From Streptomyces sp. DSM 110735 (GTDB taxonomy: Bacteria; Actinomycetota; Actinomycetes; Streptomycetales; Streptomycetaceae), in the NCBI RefSeq assembly GCF_016482685.1, contig NZ_JACYHF010000002.1, positions 248,001 to 312,000 of the forward strand: DNA of 64,000 nt. The letters run 5' to 3'. Under the pieces are notes generated by a model. That model saw nothing but the letters and a program-made list of their open reading frames with translations, was not told the origin of the DNA and made no database searches. A program made the translations under genes and the position numbers. This document shows, piece by piece, positions 35,453-44,652 of this stretch (its first letter is position 1; the number at the start of each line of letters is the position of its first letter).

Positions 35453-36052
35453 ATGAGCACATCGGGCACCAAGCCCTCTCAGCGCCGCCGCGGAGCCGAC
35501 CTGGAGGCGGCGCTGCTGGACGCCACGTGGAGCGAGCTGGTGGACACCGGCTTCGCGAAGCTGACCATGGAGTCCGTCGCCGCCCGCGCGAAGACGGGGA
35601 TCGCCGTGCTGTACCGCCGCTGGGCGAACAAGGACGAGCTGGTCCTCGCGGCGCTCCAGCACTACCGCGACAGCCACCCGGTCGACCTCCCGGACACCGG
35701 CAGCCTGCGCGGCGACCTGCTGGCGGCGCTCACCGGCATGGGCCAGGAGCGCGCCTCGTTCTTCACCACCGCCGTGACCGCGGGACTGTCGGGACTGCTG
35801 GCCGGGAGCGGACTCAGCCCCGCCGAGGTGCGCGAGCGGATTTTCGGCCAACACGTGGCGGACCGCGTCAGGACGCTCTACGAGCGCGCGGAATCCCGGG
35901 GCGAGATCGATCTGAAGCGCACCCCGCCCGCCGTGCTCGACATGCCCTACGACCTGGTCAGACACGATCTGTTCATGCGGCTCGCACCCGTGCCGACCGC
36001 ACGTATCCGGTCGATCGTCGACGACCTGTTCCTGCCGCTCGTCGAGCGATGA
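35453..36052 (+). CDS. TetR/AcrR family transcriptional regulator
   Basis: 199 residues. N-terminal helix-turn-helix (LLDATWSELVDTGFAKLTMESVAARAKTGIAVLYRRWANKDELVL, about 20-65), then a helical ligand domain of the TetR_C_16 type ending LFMRLAPVPTARIRSIVDDLFLPL. Divergent from the FAD monooxygenase and flanked by two matching operators, so it most likely represses that gene until a substrate-like ligand binds. Confidence 0.92.
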   Translation: MSTSGTKPSQRRRGADLEAALLDATWSELVDTGFAKLTMESVAARAKTGIAVLYRRWANKDELVLAALQHYRDSHPVDLPDTGSLRGDLLAALTGMGQERASFFTTAVTAGLSGLLAGSGLSPAEVRERIFGQHVADRVRTLYERAESRGEIDLKRTPPAVLDMPYDLVRHDLFMRLAPVPTARIRSIVDDLFLPLVER

Positions 36053-36138
36053 CCGGTCGCCGCGAGCACCCCGCACCCGCCCGCGAACCCCATGAAACCA
36101 GGCCAAAAACCACCGGTTGAAAAATCCGCGCACGCTCA

Positions 36139-36186
36139 TTGACGCCCGTCCGCCCGACTGCAATCGTTCTCTGACAACGGTTTCAG
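36139..36186 (+). promoter_or_regulatory. rbs operon promoter and LacI-type operator
   Basis: TTGACG (36139-36144), then a weak -10 (about 36162-36167), then the imperfect palindrome CTGACAACGGTTTCAG (36171-36186) with a central CG, typical for LacI-family sites. It lies 21 bp before the rbsR GTG, so RbsR probably represses its own operon here. Confidence 0.55.
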
Positions 36187-36207
36187 CGACGAAACGGGAG
36201 ATCCTCT

Positions 36208-37212
36208 GTGAGCACCATTCATGATGTGGCTGCCCGCGCCGGGGTCTCCGCGGCCACCGTCTCCCGGCATCTGCGCGGTCAGCGTGTGCGCAGCGCGGAG
36301 GTGATCCAGGATGCCATCGACGCGCTGGGGTACCGCCCCAGTGTCGTCGCGCAGTCGCTGAAGTCCGGGCGGACACGGACGATCGGTGTCGTCGTTCCCG
36401 ACATCAACAACCCGTACTTCGCCGCCGTCGTGAAGGGCATGGAGTCGGTCTCCCGGGACCGCGGGTACCGCATCCTGCTCGCCAACAGCGACGAGAGCAG
36501 TGAGCGCGAGGACGACGTGCTCTCCGACATGATCCATCAGGTCGACGGCGTGATCCTGGCGCCCGCGACCGAGCAGGACGAGACACCGCTGCATGTCCGG
36601 GACGCGGGCGTGCCGCTGGTGTTCGTGGACCGCGATCTGGCGGGCGGCGAGCACTTCGACGCCGTGCTGGTGAACAACCACGAGGGCGGACGCCAGGCGG
36701 CAGGACATCTGCTCGCACTCGGACACACCCGGATCGCCGCCGTCAGCGGCCAGCAGGAGACGACACCCGGACGGCATCGCCGCGAGGGGTTCGTGGCAGC
36801 GCTGGCCGAAGCGGGGGTGGAACTCCTGCCGGAGTTCGACCTGATCGGCGACTTCCGGGAGGAGAGCGGCTACCAGCTCACCCTGCGCCTGCTGTCCGCG
36901 GCGGAGCCGCCCACGGCTCTGTTCACCGCCAACAACCTCATGACCCTGGGGGCGTTGAAGGCGCTGCACGACATGCGCGTCGGCGTCCCCGACCAGATCA
37001 GCGTCATCGGCTTCGACGACCTCGACACCGGTCCGCTGCTGAATCCGCCGCTCACCGTCGTCGACCGCCCCATGGTCGAACAGGGCGTCCTCGCCATGCG
37101 CCTGCTGCTCCAACGCCTTGGCCAGGAGGACGGTCAGGGCGGCGGCTCCCGCCGGATCACGCTCGACACCAAGCTCGTCCAGCGCGGCTCCACGGCACCA
37201 CCGCGCCGTTAG
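36208..37212 (+). CDS. rbsR: LacI-family ribose operon repressor
   Basis: 334 residues. Helix-turn-helix (TIHDVAARAGVSAATVSRHLRGQRVRSAEVIQDAIDALGYRPS) plus hinge helix, then a periplasmic-binding-like sensor domain (GVVVPDINNPYFAAVVKGME, VIGFDDLDTGPLLNPPLTVV). Assigned RbsR because ribokinase, ribose pyranase and a ribose-type ABC transporter follow on the same strand. GTG start, preceded by GGGAG. Confidence 0.88.
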   Translation: MSTIHDVAARAGVSAATVSRHLRGQRVRSAEVIQDAIDALGYRPSVVAQSLKSGRTRTIGVVVPDINNPYFAAVVKGMESVSRDRGYRILLANSDESSEREDDVLSDMIHQVDGVILAPATEQDETPLHVRDAGVPLVFVDRDLAGGEHFDAVLVNNHEGGRQAAGHLLALGHTRIAAVSGQQETTPGRHRREGFVAALAEAGVELLPEFDLIGDFREESGYQLTLRLLSAAEPPTALFTANNLMTLGALKALHDMRVGVPDQISVIGFDDLDTGPLLNPPLTVVDRPMVEQGVLAMRLLLQRLGQEDGQGGGSRRITLDTKLVQRGSTAPPRR

Positions 37213-37373
37213 CCGACGGCGCCGGGCCACCGCGCCGCGCCGCACACAAGGACTCCAACACCCCTCAGGGCACCGGCACTTCGCCGTGCCCCTCCCCCAC
37301 CCATGCCAAAAACACCCATACCAAAAACGCTCACGCCAGAACCGCTCATGCCCACCTCAGGAGGAAGACCGCG

Positions 37374-38414
37374 ATGACACGGACCGGTGTTCTCGTCGTC
37401 GGCAGCATCACCGCGGACGTCACCGCGTTCACGCGACGGCTGCCCCGCCCCGGCGAAACCGTGCTCGGGGACGACTTCACCCTCGTCCTCGGCGGCAAGG
37501 GGGCGAACCAGGCTGTCGCCGCCGCCCGGGCGGGCGCGCCCACCTGGATGGCCGGCTGCGTCGGGGAGGACCTGTTCCGGGACCTCGCGCTGGACGGTCT
37601 GCGCGGTCACGGCGTGGAGACCTCCGAGGTGCGTACGGTCCCCGGGCGCACCGGTGTCGCCCACATCCGGGTCGACGCCTCCGGTGAGAACGACATCGTG
37701 ATCACGCCGCTGGCCAATGCCTCGCTCACGCCCGAGATGGTGGACGAGAGCATCGCCGCGACCCGGGACCGTACCCGCGTCCTGCTGCTGCAGTTGGAGG
37801 TCCGCGCCGAGGTCACCCGCCATGCCGCGCGGGCGGGCGCCGAGGCGGGGTTCACCGTGGTGCTCGATCCGGCGCCCGCGCAGCGACTGCCGGACGACAT
37901 CTGGCAGTACGTGGACGTCGTCACGCCGAACGAGAGCGAAGCCGCCGCGCTGACCGGTGTCGAGGTGGACGGTCCCGAGTCCGCCGAGCGGGCGGCCCGC
38001 TGGTTCCTCGACCGGGGTGTGCGGCACGCGCTGATCACGCTCGGCGGCGCGGGGGCGGTCTCGGTCACCGCGGACGCGGTCCGGCACTTCCCCGCCTTTC
38101 CGGTCACCCCCGTCGACACCACGGCGGCAGGGGACGCCTTCACCGGCGCGTTCGGCGCGGCGCTCGCCGCGGGTCTGGACGCCGACACCGCCGTACGACG
38201 CGGCATGGCGGCGGGTGCCCTGGCCACCACCCGCCCCGGGGCGAGCCCCTCGCTGCCCGACCTGACCGCGGTCGACGCCCTGCTCGCCGCCCACCCCACC
38301 CCCGGCTCGGTCACCGCCGAAGCCGGTACCACCACCGAATCGGCCGCCGCCGAAACCGATTTCACCCCCGTCCCGGCCACCGCCGCGACCGACCTGGAAG
38401 GAGCCGCCTCGTGA
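37374..38414 (+). CDS. rbsK: Ribokinase
   Basis: 346-residue PfkB-family kinase. Seen: VVGSITADVTAFTRRLPRPGETVLG (substrate), LGGKGANQAVAAARAG, VTPNESEAAALTG, LITLGGAGAV and the anion-hole/catalytic motif DTTAAGDAFTGAFGAAL with the base Asp. It phosphorylates ribose to ribose 5-phosphate. The last 45 residues are a low-complexity Ala/Thr/Glu tail not found in ordinary ribokinases. AGGAGG precedes the ATG; the end overlaps rbsD (GTGA). Confidence 0.93.
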   Translation: MTRTGVLVVGSITADVTAFTRRLPRPGETVLGDDFTLVLGGKGANQAVAAARAGAPTWMAGCVGEDLFRDLALDGLRGHGVETSEVRTVPGRTGVAHIRVDASGENDIVITPLANASLTPEMVDESIAATRDRTRVLLLQLEVRAEVTRHAARAGAEAGFTVVLDPAPAQRLPDDIWQYVDVVTPNESEAAALTGVEVDGPESAERAARWFLDRGVRHALITLGGAGAVSVTADAVRHFPAFPVTPVDTTAAGDAFTGAFGAALAAGLDADTAVRRGMAAGALATTRPGASPSLPDLTAVDALLAAHPTPGSVTAEAGTTTESAAAETDFTPVPATAATDLEGAAS

Positions 38415-38815
38415 GGCGCAACAACGGAACGCTCAACGGGCAGCTCGCCCGGGTCATCTCCGAGCTGGGCCACACCGATCAGCTCGTCGTCACCGACGCG
38501 GGGCTGCCGGTTCCGCCCGGTGTGGAGCGGGTGGACCTGGCCGTCGCCGAGAACCTGCCGCGCTTCCTGGAGCTGCTGGACGTGGTCCTGGCCGAGGTCG
38601 CGGTGGAGGACGTGCTCCTGTCGGAGGAGATCAAGGAGGCGAGCCCGGAGATGCTCGCCGAGATCGAGAAGCGGTTCGCCGCGCTGGGGGTGGCCCTGCG
38701 CTTCGTCCCCCACACCACCTTCAAGCAGGCGACCGCCGCCGCACGGGCCGCCGTTCGCTCCGGGGAGTTCACCCCGTACGCGAACGTGCTGCTCACGGCG
38801 GGCGTCGTGTACTGA
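38411..38815 (+). CDS. rbsD: D-ribose pyranase
   Basis: 134 residues, normal for RbsD. LARVISELGHTDQLVVTDAGLPVP contains the catalytic His, and the C-terminus reads SGEFTPYANVLLTAGVVY as in the family. It speeds conversion of beta-pyranose to the furanose ribose that ribokinase uses. The GTG overlaps the rbsK stop; rbsA follows 10 bp later. Confidence 0.95.
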   Translation: MRRNNGTLNGQLARVISELGHTDQLVVTDAGLPVPPGVERVDLAVAENLPRFLELLDVVLAEVAVEDVLLSEEIKEASPEMLAEIEKRFAALGVALRFVPHTTFKQATAAARAAVRSGEFTPYANVLLTAGVVY

Positions 38816-38825
38816 GGAGCGCGGC

Positions 38826-40322
38826 ATGAGGCTACGACTTCAGGACGTCACCAAGTCCTTCGGCGAGAACAGCGTGCTGCGCGGTGTCACCTTCGAGGTC
38901 GGTCCGGGCGAGGTCGTGGCCCTGGCCGGGGAGAACGGGGCGGGGAAGTCCACGCTCACCCGGGTCATCTCGGGCGCGCACCAGCCGGACGCCGGGCAGG
39001 TCGTCATCGACGGCGAGCCGGTGACCTTCAAGAACCCGCAAGGAGCGATGGCCCGGGGCATCGAGGTCATCTACCAGGAGTTCCGGCAGAACCTCTTCCC
39101 GCATCTGAGCGTCGCCGAGAACATCCATGTCCTCGACCGCGAGCGGCGGTTCGGGCGGCTGCTGGTGTCGCGGAAGCGGATGGCCGAGGAGGCGCGGTCG
39201 ACGCTCGCCGCGCTCGGCATGGACGGCATCGACGTGCTCGCGCCGGTCGGCACGCTGGGGGTCGCCGAGCAGCAGATGGTCGAGATCGCCAAGGCGACCT
39301 CGCACGAGCTGCGGCTGCTCATCCTCGACGAGCCGACGGCGGCGCTCGACGAGCGCGAGTCCGAGCAACTCTTCGAGCAGGTACGGCGGTTGCGGGACGA
39401 GGGCGTGTCCATCGTCTACATCAGCCACCGCCTGGACGAGATCTTCGAGCTGGCGGACCGCATCGTCGTCCTGCGGGACGGTCTGGTCGCGCTGGACACG
39501 CCGATCGCGGAGACCGGTCCGGCGCAGGTCGTCGCGGCCATGGTCGGCAACGCGGTGGACGACTTCTACCCCAAGGAGCGCAATGCCCGCGAGGAGGTCG
39601 TCCTGCGGGTCCGGGGCGGCTCGGGCACCGTCTTCCAGGGGGTCGACCTCGACGTCCGTGCCGGTGAGGTCCTCGGCATCGGCGGTGTGGTCGGCTGCGG
39701 GCGCAGCAGTCTGCTGCGCGCGCTGTTCGGTCTGGAGCCGCTCGCCTCCGGCACGGTCGAGGTCGACGGCGCCCCGGTGCGGCTGCGGAACATCCGGGAC
39801 GCCATCGCCGCCCGCATCGCCTATGTCACCCCCGACCGGCAGGCGGAGGGACTGTGCCCGGACCTGTCGGTGGAGGCCAACGTCTCGCTGGCCACCCTGC
39901 GCATGCACACCGGACCGGGCGACCTCGTCCGCCGGACCCGGGAGCGGGAGGCCACCGGCGAGGTCATGTCCCGGCTGCGGGTGCGGACCGCCTCCCCGGA
40001 GTCCGCGGTGACGTCGCTGTCCGGCGGCAACCAGCAGAAGGCGCTGTTCGCCAAGTGGGTCCTCACCGGCCCACGGGTCCTGCTCATGGACGAGCCCACC
40101 CGAGGGGTCGACGTCGGGGCGAAGACCGAGATCTACCGCATCATCAACCAGCTCACCGCGGACGGCGTCGCCGTCGTCCTGGTGAGTTCCGATCTCCCCG
40201 AGCTCGTCGCCATGTCGGACCGCGCGGTCGTCATGCGCCAGGGGCGGCTGGTGGCCGAGATGGCCGGCGACCAACTGAGCGAGCAGTCCGTCCTGGAACA
40301 CGCATTGGTGGGTGCCGCATGA
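38826..40322 (+). CDS. rbsA: Ribose ABC transporter ATP-binding protein
   Basis: 498 residues, two fused ABC domains. First domain: Walker A GENGAGKST (about 37), Walker B LLILDEPTAALD. Second domain: the degenerate Walker A GGVVGCGRSS normal for RbsA/MglA, signature LSGGNQQKALFAKW, Walker B VLLMDEPTRGVD. It drives ribose import with RbsC and RbsB. ATG 38826 follows GAGGAGCG; the stop overlaps the rbsC start (ATGA). Confidence 0.95.
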   Translation: MRLRLQDVTKSFGENSVLRGVTFEVGPGEVVALAGENGAGKSTLTRVISGAHQPDAGQVVIDGEPVTFKNPQGAMARGIEVIYQEFRQNLFPHLSVAENIHVLDRERRFGRLLVSRKRMAEEARSTLAALGMDGIDVLAPVGTLGVAEQQMVEIAKATSHELRLLILDEPTAALDERESEQLFEQVRRLRDEGVSIVYISHRLDEIFELADRIVVLRDGLVALDTPIAETGPAQVVAAMVGNAVDDFYPKERNAREEVVLRVRGGSGTVFQGVDLDVRAGEVLGIGGVVGCGRSSLLRALFGLEPLASGTVEVDGAPVRLRNIRDAIAARIAYVTPDRQAEGLCPDLSVEANVSLATLRMHTGPGDLVRRTREREATGEVMSRLRVRTASPESAVTSLSGGNQQKALFAKWVLTGPRVLLMDEPTRGVDVGAKTEIYRIINQLTADGVAVVLVSSDLPELVAMSDRAVVMRQGRLVAEMAGDQLSEQSVLEHALVGAA

Positions 40323-41356
40323 CCTCCGTCCTGAAATCCGTTGCCCGCCAACTGCGGGCGGTATGGATGCTGTTGCTGGTGGGCGTGGTTCTGAGCATCG
40401 CCTCGCCGGTGTTCCTGACCAGCACCAACCTGCTGAACGTCGGGCTGGCCACCTCGGTGGTCGCGCTGCTGGCCATCGGTCAGACGTACGTCATCGTCCT
40501 GGCGGAGATCGACCTGTCGGTCGGCGCCGTCCTCGGCTTCTCCTCGGTGGTGACCGCCCTGGTCCTGCGCGACCACGGGCTGCTGCCCGCCCTGGCGGCG
40601 GGCGTCGGCGTGGGCGCGGCTGCCGGTCTGGTCAACGGGCTGCTGGTGACCCGGACCCGGATGCCGTCCTTCATCGCGACGCTGGCGATGATGTCCATCC
40701 TGTCCGGGCTGACGCTCCAGCTCACCGACGGCAACCCGGTCGGCGTCGACGACTACGGTTTCCAGGGCATCGGGCAGGACTACCTCGCCGGGATCCCGCT
40801 TCCCGTGTGGCTGATGGTCGCCGGGTACGTCGTCTTCGGCGTGCTGCTGGCCCGTACCGGCTTCGGCCGCTTCGTCTACGCGACCGGCGACAACCTGGAG
40901 GCGGCGCGCCTGTCGGGCATCCGCACCCAGCGGGTCAAGGTGCTCGCGTTCGTGATCAGCGGACTCCTCGCCGCGCTCGGCGGTTTCATCCTCACCGCCC
41001 GGCTGTCCACGGCCGAGCCGACCGCCGGTACGGGTCTGGAGCTGGAGTCGATCGCCGCTGTGATCATCGGCGGCACCAGCCTCGCCGGTGGCCGGGGCAA
41101 GCTGCTGGGCACGCTGATCGGCGCGCTGGTCCTCGGTGTCATCGACAACGGCATGAACCTGCTGGACGTGTCGCCGTTCCTGCAGAGCGTGGTCAAGGGC
41201 GTGGTCATCCTGCTGGCGGTCTTCCTGGACCGCAACGTGGACGGGCTGCGGGCGATGGTCGCCTGGCGCAAGCCGCCGCGCCCCTCGGAGCCCGCGGCGC
41301 CGGAGACCGTCCTCGCCCCGGCCACCTCCGTGCCGACCGCGCAGCACACGCCCTGA
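40319..41356 (+). CDS. rbsC: Ribose ABC transporter permease
   Basis: 345 residues with 8-10 membrane segments of the BPD_transp_2 family. EIDLSVGAVLGFSSVVTALVL and the C-terminal GGTSLAGGRGKLLGTLIGALVLGVIDNGMNLL are signature stretches. It forms the membrane channel for ribose. The C-terminal 30 residues are a Pro/Ala-rich tail. The ATG overlaps the rbsA stop. Confidence 0.95.
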   Translation: MTSVLKSVARQLRAVWMLLLVGVVLSIASPVFLTSTNLLNVGLATSVVALLAIGQTYVIVLAEIDLSVGAVLGFSSVVTALVLRDHGLLPALAAGVGVGAAAGLVNGLLVTRTRMPSFIATLAMMSILSGLTLQLTDGNPVGVDDYGFQGIGQDYLAGIPLPVWLMVAGYVVFGVLLARTGFGRFVYATGDNLEAARLSGIRTQRVKVLAFVISGLLAALGGFILTARLSTAEPTAGTGLELESIAAVIIGGTSLAGGRGKLLGTLIGALVLGVIDNGMNLLDVSPFLQSVVKGVVILLAVFLDRNVDGLRAMVAWRKPPRPSEPAAPETVLAPATSVPTAQHTP

Positions 41357-41431
41357 GCACCCCCCTACGCACCCCGAGCACCTCCTGAGCACCGCTGAAT
41401 CTCCCCGCACGTCCCCTGAAGGAGCCGCACC

Positions 41432-42445
41432 ATGTCCGTCACCCGCACCGTAAGAGCGGCCGCCGCGCTCGCCGCCGTCACCGCGCTCGCCCTGACCGGC
41501 TGCAGCCGGGGCTCGGCGACCGACCCCGCCTCCGGCAAGGCGGCGTCCGGCAAGAAGACCGCCACGCTGATCATGAGCACCCTGAACAACCCGTTCTTCG
41601 TCAGCGTGGGCAACGGCGCCAAGTCCCAGGCGGCCAAGTCCGGGGTCAAGCTCAGCGTGCAGAACGCCAACAACTCCGACTCCACGGCGCTGAACCTGGC
41701 CACCACCGCCGTCTCCAAGCAGGTCGGCGCCCTGATCATCGACCCGGTCAGCAGCACGTCGGCGACCGCGTCGGTCAAGCAGGCGAACGGCGCGGGCATC
41801 CCCGTCATGGCGTTCGACCGCAAGCCGGAGGGCGGCAAGCTGTCGTCCTTCATCGGCTACGACGCGATCCAGGCGGGCCGCAACGCCGCCGACGCGCTCG
41901 CCAAGTCCCTCGGGGAGAAGGGCACGATCGTCGAGATCCAGGGTCTGCTCGGCACCAACGTCGCCCAGGACCGCAGCAAGGGCTTCGAGGAGGAGATCGC
42001 CAAGTACCCGCACATCAAGACCGTCGCCAAGCAGGCAGCCGACTTCGACCGGGCCAAGGCGCTCGACGTCATGACCAACATCCTCCAGGCGCACCCCGAC
42101 ATCGACGGTGTCTACGCCGCCAACGACGAGATGGCGATGGGCGCCCTGGCCGCGCTCAAGTCCCGCCACCTCGCCGGGAAGGTCAAGCTGGTCGGCAACG
42201 ACGGCATAGCCGACGCGCTCGCCGCGATCCAGGCGGGCACGATGTACGCGACCAACGCGGAGTCGCCGTACGCCCTCGGGCAGAAGGTCGTCAGCCTCAC
42301 CGGCCAGGTCCTCGACGGCAAGAAGGTGTCGGCCACGGAGACCCTCCAGGGCAAGCTGGTCACCAAGTCCACGGTGCGGGAGTACGCCCAGTACCTGGTG
42401 AGCATCGGCGACTCGGCGGACGTACCCGCCTCGCTGCGCAAGTAG
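41432..42445 (+). CDS. rbsB: Ribose-binding lipoprotein of the ABC transporter
   Basis: 337 residues. Signal peptide with lipobox LALTGC (Cys about residue 24), then a periplasmic-binding fold: TLIMSTLNNPFFVSVGNGAKSQA, IPVMAFDRKPEGG, GTNVAQDRSKGFEEEI, AANDEMAMGALAAL and VGNDGIADALAAIQAGTM. It binds sugar outside the cell and delivers it to RbsC. Last gene of the operon, 75 bp after rbsC. Confidence 0.95.
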   Translation: MSVTRTVRAAAALAAVTALALTGCSRGSATDPASGKAASGKKTATLIMSTLNNPFFVSVGNGAKSQAAKSGVKLSVQNANNSDSTALNLATTAVSKQVGALIIDPVSSTSATASVKQANGAGIPVMAFDRKPEGGKLSSFIGYDAIQAGRNAADALAKSLGEKGTIVEIQGLLGTNVAQDRSKGFEEEIAKYPHIKTVAKQAADFDRAKALDVMTNILQAHPDIDGVYAANDEMAMGALAALKSRHLAGKVKLVGNDGIADALAAIQAGTMYATNAESPYALGQKVVSLTGQVLDGKKVSATETLQGKLVTKSTVREYAQYLVSIGDSADVPASLRK

Positions 42446-42456
42446 CGCCAGGGCGT

Positions 42457-42494
42457 CGCACGGTGGAGGTCCGCGAGCGGGCCTCCACCGGTGC
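42457..42494. terminator. Terminator between convergent rbsB and SDR genes
   Basis: Stem CGGTGGAGG (42461-42469) with CCTCCACCG (42482-42490), extended by GCA/GTGC on either side with a bulge, around a 12-nt loop. It is placed to end the rbs operon; it slightly overlaps the end of the opposite gene's downstream region. Confidence 0.7.
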
Positions 42495-42496
42495 GT

Positions 42497-43561
42497 TCAC
42501 GCCCGTACGACCTGCGCGAACATCTCCTCCATGGACCGCTGGGCGGGGCGGTAGCGCACGCCGAGACCCCGGCGGCTCTTGGTGGTGTCCACGCGGAGGT
42601 CGTAGCCGATGTTGCGCCGCAGATAGGCGCGTTCGAGTCCGGCGGCCGGTCCCAGGGCGACCGCGAGCGCCTTGGGCAGCGGGCGGCGCGGCAGTGGGTG
42701 GTCGGCGCCGTAGCGGGGCAGGAGCCGCCGGGCGAGGTCGACGACGTCCGTGGACTCGGCCGCGAGGAGGTGGCGCCCCCGCGCGTCGGGCAGGAAGGCG
42801 GCGGCCAGATGCCCGTAGGCGACGTCCCGCACGTCCACGACGGTGAGCGCGATCCGCGGGGCGCCCCTCCGCATCCGCCCGCTCGCCATCTGCCGGGCGA
42901 TGGTGAAACTCTCGCTGGTCGGGGTGGAGTTGAGGGCGGGTCCGATGACCAGTCCCGGGTTGACGGTGACCAGGCGCCAGTCGTCCCGCTCCTCCGCGAT
43001 CCGCCACGCCTCCCGCTCCGCCAGCGTCTTGGAGTAGCTGTAGGGCTCGCGGGTCAGGGAGGAGGTGGTGTTCCAGCTCTCCTCGGTCACGGTGCGGTCC
43101 GGGAGCGCGAGGGTGTCCTCCGCGTCCCCGAACATCGCGGCGACCGAGCTGGTCAGCACCACCCGCTCGACGCCGCCGACCCCGTTCGCGGTGCGGAGCA
43201 CGTTGCGGGTGCCCTGTACGGCCGGATCGACCAGGTCCCGCTGGGGGTCCCGTACGGAGCGGACGAACGGCGAGGCGGTGTGGATCACGATCCGGCACCC
43301 GCGCATGGCGTCCGCGTAGGAGCCGTCCCTGAGCAGGTCGGACGCGAACAGGCGCAGCGTGCCGGGCGCGCCGTCGGCGGCGTGCAGCAGGTGCCGGACC
43401 TTCTGCGTGTCGCCCGGGTCGCGGACGGCGGCGTGCACGGTGACCCCCGCGTCGAGCAGGGCTTTCACGATCCAGCCGGCGACGTAGCCGGTGGCCCCGG
43501 TGACCAGGACCGGCGCGCTCGTGTCGACGGGCAGGTCACCGAGGTCGACGTGGGAGTCCAT
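42497..43561 (-). CDS. NAD-dependent epimerase/dihydroflavonol reductase-type SDR
   Basis: 354-residue extended SDR. VLVTGATGYVAGWIVKALLDAG binds the nucleotide; VVLTSSVAAMFG and EPYSYSKTLAE hold the Ser and Tyr-x3-Lys catalytic residues. Relatives (dihydroflavonol 4-reductase and aldehyde reductase type) reduce ketones or aldehydes with NADPH. ATG 43561 follows GGGGAGAAG. It is 14 bp downstream of a quinone oxidoreductase and likely co-transcribed from the motif-bearing promoter near 44600. Confidence 0.88.
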   Translation of the reverse strand: MDSHVDLGDLPVDTSAPVLVTGATGYVAGWIVKALLDAGVTVHAAVRDPGDTQKVRHLLHAADGAPGTLRLFASDLLRDGSYADAMRGCRIVIHTASPFVRSVRDPQRDLVDPAVQGTRNVLRTANGVGGVERVVLTSSVAAMFGDAEDTLALPDRTVTEESWNTTSSLTREPYSYSKTLAEREAWRIAEERDDWRLVTVNPGLVIGPALNSTPTSESFTIARQMASGRMRRGAPRIALTVVDVRDVAYGHLAAAFLPDARGRHLLAAESTDVVDLARRLLPRYGADHPLPRRPLPKALAVALGPAAGLERAYLRRNIGYDLRVDTTKSRRGLGVRYRPAQRSMEEMFAQVVRA

Positions 43562-43575
43562 GATCTTCTCCCCGA

Positions 43576-44535
43576 TTACTCGTTCACCAGGAGGATCTTG
43601 CCGATGTGGCCGCCCTCCTCCATGAGCCGGTGCGCCTCGGCCGCCTGGGACATCGGCAGGCGCCGGTCGACGACGAGTTGCACGGCGCCGCTCTCGATCA
43701 TCGGCCAGACCTGGTCCCGGACCTCGGCGACGATCTCTGCCTTCTGCTCCTTGGACCGCGTCCGCAGGGTCGTGCCGTGCACGGAGGCGCGCTTGAAGAC
43801 CAGCTCCGCCAGGTTGAGGTTCGCTTCCAGACCGTCCTGGAGTCCGATGACGACCAGGCGTCCGTCGGGGGCGAGGGAGCGCACGTTGCGTTCGAGGTAG
43901 CTGCCGCCGACGACGTCCAGGACGACGTCGTAGGGACCGTGCTCGGTGAAGTCCTGGGTGCGGTAGTCGATCGTGACGTCGGCGCCCAACTCCCGTGCGC
44001 GTGCGGCCTTCTCGGGACCGCCGACGGTGGTGACGACACGTGCGCCGAGTGCCTTGGCGATCTGGATCGCCATGGTGCCGACGCCTCCGGCGCCACCATG
44101 GACGAGGAAGGTCTCGCCCTTCTTCAGCCCTGCGGTCATGACGATGTTGGACCACACGGTCGCGACGGCCTCGGACAGCCCCGCGGCGTCGACCAGGCTG
44201 ATCCCCTCGGGCACGGGCAGCAGTTGCCCCGCGGGCACGGCGACCTTCTGCGCGTAGCCGCCTCCGGTGAGCAGCGCGCAGACCTCGTCGCCCACCTGCC
44301 ATCGGGTCACACCCTCGCCGAGGGCGCTGATACGGCCGGAGACCTCGAGTCCCGGGTAGGGCGAGGTGCCGGGCGGGACGGGGTAGAGACCCCAGCGCTG
44401 CATCACGTCGGCGCGGTTCAGCGCGCTGGCGACCACGTCGACGACGACCTCACCGGCGGCGGGGGTCGGGTCTTCGACGTCAGTCCACTCCAGGACCTCG
44501 GGACCGCCGGGCTCCTTGATCGACACTGCCTTCAT
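43576..44535 (-). CDS. NAD(P)H-quinone oxidoreductase, PIG3 type
   Basis: 319-residue medium-chain oxidoreductase. MKAVSIKEPGGPEVLEW, NRADVMQRWGLYPVPPGTSPYPGLEVSG and VHGGAGGVGTMAIQIAKALGARV are the signature of the PIG3 (TP53I3) quinone reductase group. It lacks zinc ligands and reduces quinones with NADPH. ATG 44535 begins the conserved region. Two 15-bp motif copies lie 65-106 bp upstream. Confidence 0.92.
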   Translation of the reverse strand: MKAVSIKEPGGPEVLEWTDVEDPTPAAGEVVVDVVASALNRADVMQRWGLYPVPPGTSPYPGLEVSGRISALGEGVTRWQVGDEVCALLTGGGYAQKVAVPAGQLLPVPEGISLVDAAGLSEAVATVWSNIVMTAGLKKGETFLVHGGAGGVGTMAIQIAKALGARVVTTVGGPEKAARARELGADVTIDYRTQDFTEHGPYDVVLDVVGGSYLERNVRSLAPDGRLVVIGLQDGLEANLNLAELVFKRASVHGTTLRTRSKEQKAEIVAEVRDQVWPMIESGAVQLVVDRRLPMSQAAEAHRLMEEGGHIGKILLVNE

Positions 44536-44599
44536 GACGCTCCGTTCATAGGGCTGAGGGCTCCCGCGCACGCATCGGCGCGCGTCCGGAAGCTCGATG

Positions 44600-44641
44600 T
44601 TTACAGCGCACACATTAGATTGCAGGTGTGTGCACTGTCAA
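44600..44641. promoter_or_regulatory. Inverted pair of the shared 15-bp motif (site 1)
   Basis: TTTACAGCGCACACA (44600-44614) and TGTGTGCACTGTCAA (44627-44641) face each other across 12 bp, upstream of the quinone oxidoreductase and just past the TetR stop. Oriented alike they read TGTGTGCGCTGTAAA and TGTGTGCACTGTCAA, agreeing with sites at 45265 and 49218. Confidence 0.7.
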
Positions 44642-44652
44642 CATGGACCGCC

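Noticed and set aside
37213..37373. Repeated CCAAAAAC-like units before ribokinase as a regulatory array
   Set aside because: Only two or three short imperfect copies; no symmetry and no matching protein.
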